Assembly: GCF_902712995.1 (NCBI RefSeq)
Contig: NZ_CACTIB010000008.1
Coordinates: forward strand, 209,970-273,969
DNA: 64,000 nucleotides
Reading direction: 5' to 3'
Source: Candidatus Mycoplasma haematohominis
GTDB lineage: Bacteria > Bacillota_I > Bacilli_A > Mycoplasmatales > Mycoplasmoidaceae
The notes under the pieces were generated by a model. The model saw only the letters and a program-made list of their open reading frames with translations. It made no database searches and had not been told where the DNA came from. Position numbers and translations under genes: made by a program. This document shows positions 62,021 through 64,000 of this stretch, one piece after another. Every line of letters begins with the position of its first letter. Positions within the stretch are counted from its first letter, which is position 1.

Positions 62021-63184
62021 ATGTCTATATTCTCAACTATTGTTAAGACTTTAACGGCTACTGGAGTTTTATCTGGAGCAGCAGGAGTAGGCTCCAAAAT
62101 ATATCTAAAAAATGGTCATGGTTTTGGAACCATGGATGTGGTTTCCGAAGCTAACGAATCAGAAGGAGTAATTAGTGCAGAGAATAAATCTCAAGATGAT
62201 TCAGCAGCAAAAAAAGTTGATGATACTCCTGAAGTAGAACCATATACATTTGGTTCTGAATTGAAAAGCAAGAACTATACATTGGTTGACCAAAACACTA
62301 GCGAATCAATAGTGTTGAACATACTGATGGAAAGATTAGATCCAACAAAATCTTCTTTGATTTATTACGATAATCAAAGATTTCAAGGCAGTCCAAGAGT
62401 TGAATTTAAAACTCAGACTTTTAATAGTCAAATAGGTCAAAAAAGTTATGCATTGACTATTTTGCAGAAACCAGATCAAAAGTATGTTGAGCCATGAAAG
62501 CAAGCATGTATTGAGTCTCTTAAAAAACCATATACTGATGATTCTCAAGGCAAAAAGACAAATTACAATGAACTTGCTAGATTAAGAGAATGATGTACAG
62601 TTCCAACTATTTCTCAAGTACTTAAGAGACATAAGTTAACTCCCTTAAATACTGATGTTGCACAGACAATTGATGATAGTAAATGAAAGACGGTAATAAA
62701 TGGAGGTTGATTTAAAAAAGATAACGATGTTAAATATTGAGAAAAACAATCATTCATTGAAGGGACTGATTTAACTTCTATTGTTGGAGAAGATGGAATT
62801 TCTTCTGAAGAACAGATAGATACAAACAAAATAAATGTCTTTAAGAAAAGATGTCAGGATGTATTAAGTCAACCATTTGAAAGAACTAACTTTTATTTAA
62901 GTAAAGAGTTTGTAGATGGAATTACTGTTGAAGATAAGACAAAAATTGATTTATTTCAAGAAGCTGCTTTGTTTTGTGTAGAGCCATTTAAAGCAACTGA
63001 TTACATTGTTCAGTCTTTACAAGGAGAAGTTAGCCCTAAGGTAGTAATAGAGGATACAGATTATTGCTATTTATCAGATATTGATAAGAAAGATACTTGA
63101 ACAACCAATAATCCTCTGGGAGGTAAGTCTTTCTGATGTGCAGTAAAAAGTCTATATATGCCAAAAACACCTAAAAAACCTTAG
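62021..63184 (+). CDS. E-family surface-like paralogue E4 (387 aa)
   Basis: Not recognised. MSIFSTIVKTLTATGVLSGA anchor, GHGFGTMDVVS, an acidic variable spacer (ESEGVISAENKSQDDSAAKK), then IVLNILMERLDPTKSSLIYY, YALTILQKPDQKY, YNELARLREWCTVP, VLKRHKLTPLNTD, INGGWFKKDNDVKYW, IDLFQEAALFCVEP, LGGKSFWCAVKSLY. Promoter with the 10-bp inverted repeat. Seven or more UGA Trp. Confidence 0.75.
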
Positions 63185-63229
63185 CTTTTTTCTATTTTTT
63201 TTCTAAAAGTAATTTTTTTTAAAAATTTT

Positions 63230-63560
63230 TATTCATTTTTTTAACTTTGTAGCTAAAATAATTTTCGTAAATTATTAATTAATTATGTTTTTCCTTGATT
63301 CATTCCCTTGTGGAACAGTTTGTGATTCATATCCTCATATATCTGAAATTTTTTCTGATGCAGAAAAAGATGAAAGATATGCTGAAGAAGGACCTAAGAA
63401 ACCTGGTAGATGTCTTCTAGACAGTTACAGAGAAACAGAAGAAGAAAAACAAAAACCAAGAAAATTATGTTGAAAAAATTTAAATCTGAAAGATGGAGAT
63501 CAAACTTGAGTAACTAAAACAAGATATTCTTCTAGATTAGCTGATTATTGTCAAGAATAA
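63230..63560 (+). repeat. Segmental duplication, partial copy 3 (D gene only)
   Basis: The leader and the 91-aa gene match copies 1 and 2, but similarity ends at the D stop codon, where the convergent hsdS end replaces the E gene. This is a duplication breakpoint. Confidence 0.75.
63285..63560 (+). CDS. 91-aa Cys-containing protein D, copy 3 of 3
   Basis: Not recognised. The protein is identical to copies 1 and 2; against copy 1 the DNA differs only at synonymous sites (including Leu CTA/TTA and Phe TTT/TTC) and in a GAG-TAG to GAA-TAA end. Its last 16 bases overlap the hsdS end on the other strand. Confidence 0.75.
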
Positions 63561-64000
63561 TTGGGATTTATTAGTAGATCCTTATAGTATTCATATTGCT
63601 TCTTAGCCATTTCTATTTCTTTAGCAATACCCGTTTCATATTCACATAATTTTCTGAATCTATCAAGAATATTTACTATTCTTTCTTGTACTTCTAGAGG
63701 GGGTAAAGGGATTTTTATTTGTTTCAGTTTGTCGGCAGTTATATTGGCCATTGTGCTGGTTGAAGCTAGCATTTGTTTTTGTTGTTGAACGTTAGATGTT
63801 GATAGAGCATAAGCTAAATATTTTGGGTTTTGGTTGTGTTTAAGTACAAATAGACCTCATCCTGCAATGCATTTGTCTTTTCCTAAATAAGCAGATGTTG
63901 TGGCTATTTCTTTAGGGTTTTCGCCAGTTAAGGTAATTAGAAGATCTCCATATTCACAGTATTTTTTCTTTGAGATTAGATCTGGATTTATTGAGGAAAT
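63545..64000 (-). CDS. hsdS: Type I restriction specificity subunit HsdS, C-terminal part (runs off window)
   Basis: This is the C-terminal half of a second target-recognition domain plus the distal conserved helix. Features: KKKYCEYGDLLITLTGENPK, LFVLKHNQNPKYLAYALS, MANITADKLKQIKIPLPPLE, VQERIVNILDRFRKLCEYET. PLPPLExQxxIVxILD is the HsdS signature that starts the coiled-coil. The C-terminus QYEYYKDLLINP is typical. One UGA Trp precedes the TAA. HsdS sets the methylation/cleavage target of the HsdMR complex and often varies by recombination in mycoplasmas. hsdM/hsdR are not in the window. Confidence 0.9.

Larger units (their letters stand above)
61540..62145 (+). repeat. Segmental duplication, copy 2 (D gene, spacer, start of E gene)
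   Basis: 606 bases matching 44856-45461 without length change, from the leader of the 91-aa gene to codon ~42 of the E gene. After this the two E genes diverge sharply at the variable spacer. Confidence 0.85.

Noticed and set aside
1..64000. CRISPR array, rRNA operon, insertion sequence or replication origin
   Set aside because: I saw no regularly spaced short repeats, no rRNA core motifs, no transposase motifs and no DnaA-box cluster; the repeats present are gene duplications.

Overview
The window comes from a low-GC, wall-less bacterium that reads UGA as tryptophan. UGA sits in frame at conserved Trp positions in almost every core gene, for example the CP1 motif WTTTP of IleRS and the catalytic core of the C5 methylase. 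The window also encodes a tRNA-Trp with anticodon UCA. Together with compact core operons and long tandem arrays of lineage-specific, single-anchor surface-like paralogues, this points to a Mollicute, most likely a haemotropic Mycoplasma. That placement is inference; no rRNA gene is present. All CDS here were read with genetic code 4, so many genes are longer than standard-code reading frames suggest.

Layout. 1-5.3 kb (+): 3' end of rpoC, then ruvX, tig and lon, with a CIRCE-like HrcA operator in front of lon and the RNase P RNA gene convergent and abutting lon. 5.7-11.9 kb (-): one tight operon of small membrane/hypothetical genes, sufU, nfo, then rpsP-rplS-trmD. 11.9-14.3 kb (+): a C39-peptidase ABC exporter and a one-TM companion, divergent from the operon with start codons back to back. 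14.3-16.2 kb (-): flavin reductase, HAD phosphatase, gmk. 16.3-18.9 kb (+): ileS, with a 1-nt frameshift. 18.9-22.1 kb (-): nuclease-like gene, DHH phosphoesterase, tRNA-Ser, tRNA-Trp, Ca2+/cation exchanger. 23.2-29.9 kb (-): a nuclease-like paralogue next to a UvrD-like helicase, aspS (in-frame TAA) and leuS (no recognisable editing domain). 30.0-30.4 kb (+): five tRNAs.

From about 30.4 kb the window is largely accessory. It holds a tandem set of four-TM proteins, then three cysteine-rich exported proteins in one operon with a CPHC thioredoxin-like protein. Next come ppa, a trypsin-like (DUF31/MIP-type) protease and an amino-acid permease. A GGNCC-type (Eco47II-like) restriction-modification pair follows, and the end of a type I hsdS closes the window. 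Between these lie the paralogue arrays: D/E (91-aa protein plus about 370-390-aa surface-like protein), F, G (three tandem) and I (seven tandem).

How it fits together. The core genes cover translation (tRNAs, three aminoacyl-tRNA synthetases, ribosomal proteins, RNase P), protein quality control (tig, lon), DNA repair (ruvX, nfo, helicase/nuclease) and Fe-S assembly. The accessory half looks devoted to the host interface. Its most distinctive points are the Cys-rich operon with its own thiol-redox partner, the 91-aa gene kept 100% identical in protein across three copies with only synonymous changes, and perfect 10-bp inverted repeats framing the -10 box of two E-family genes. Several frame disruptions (ileS, aspS, an F gene, an I gene) mean that base-calling or assembly quality should be borne in mind.
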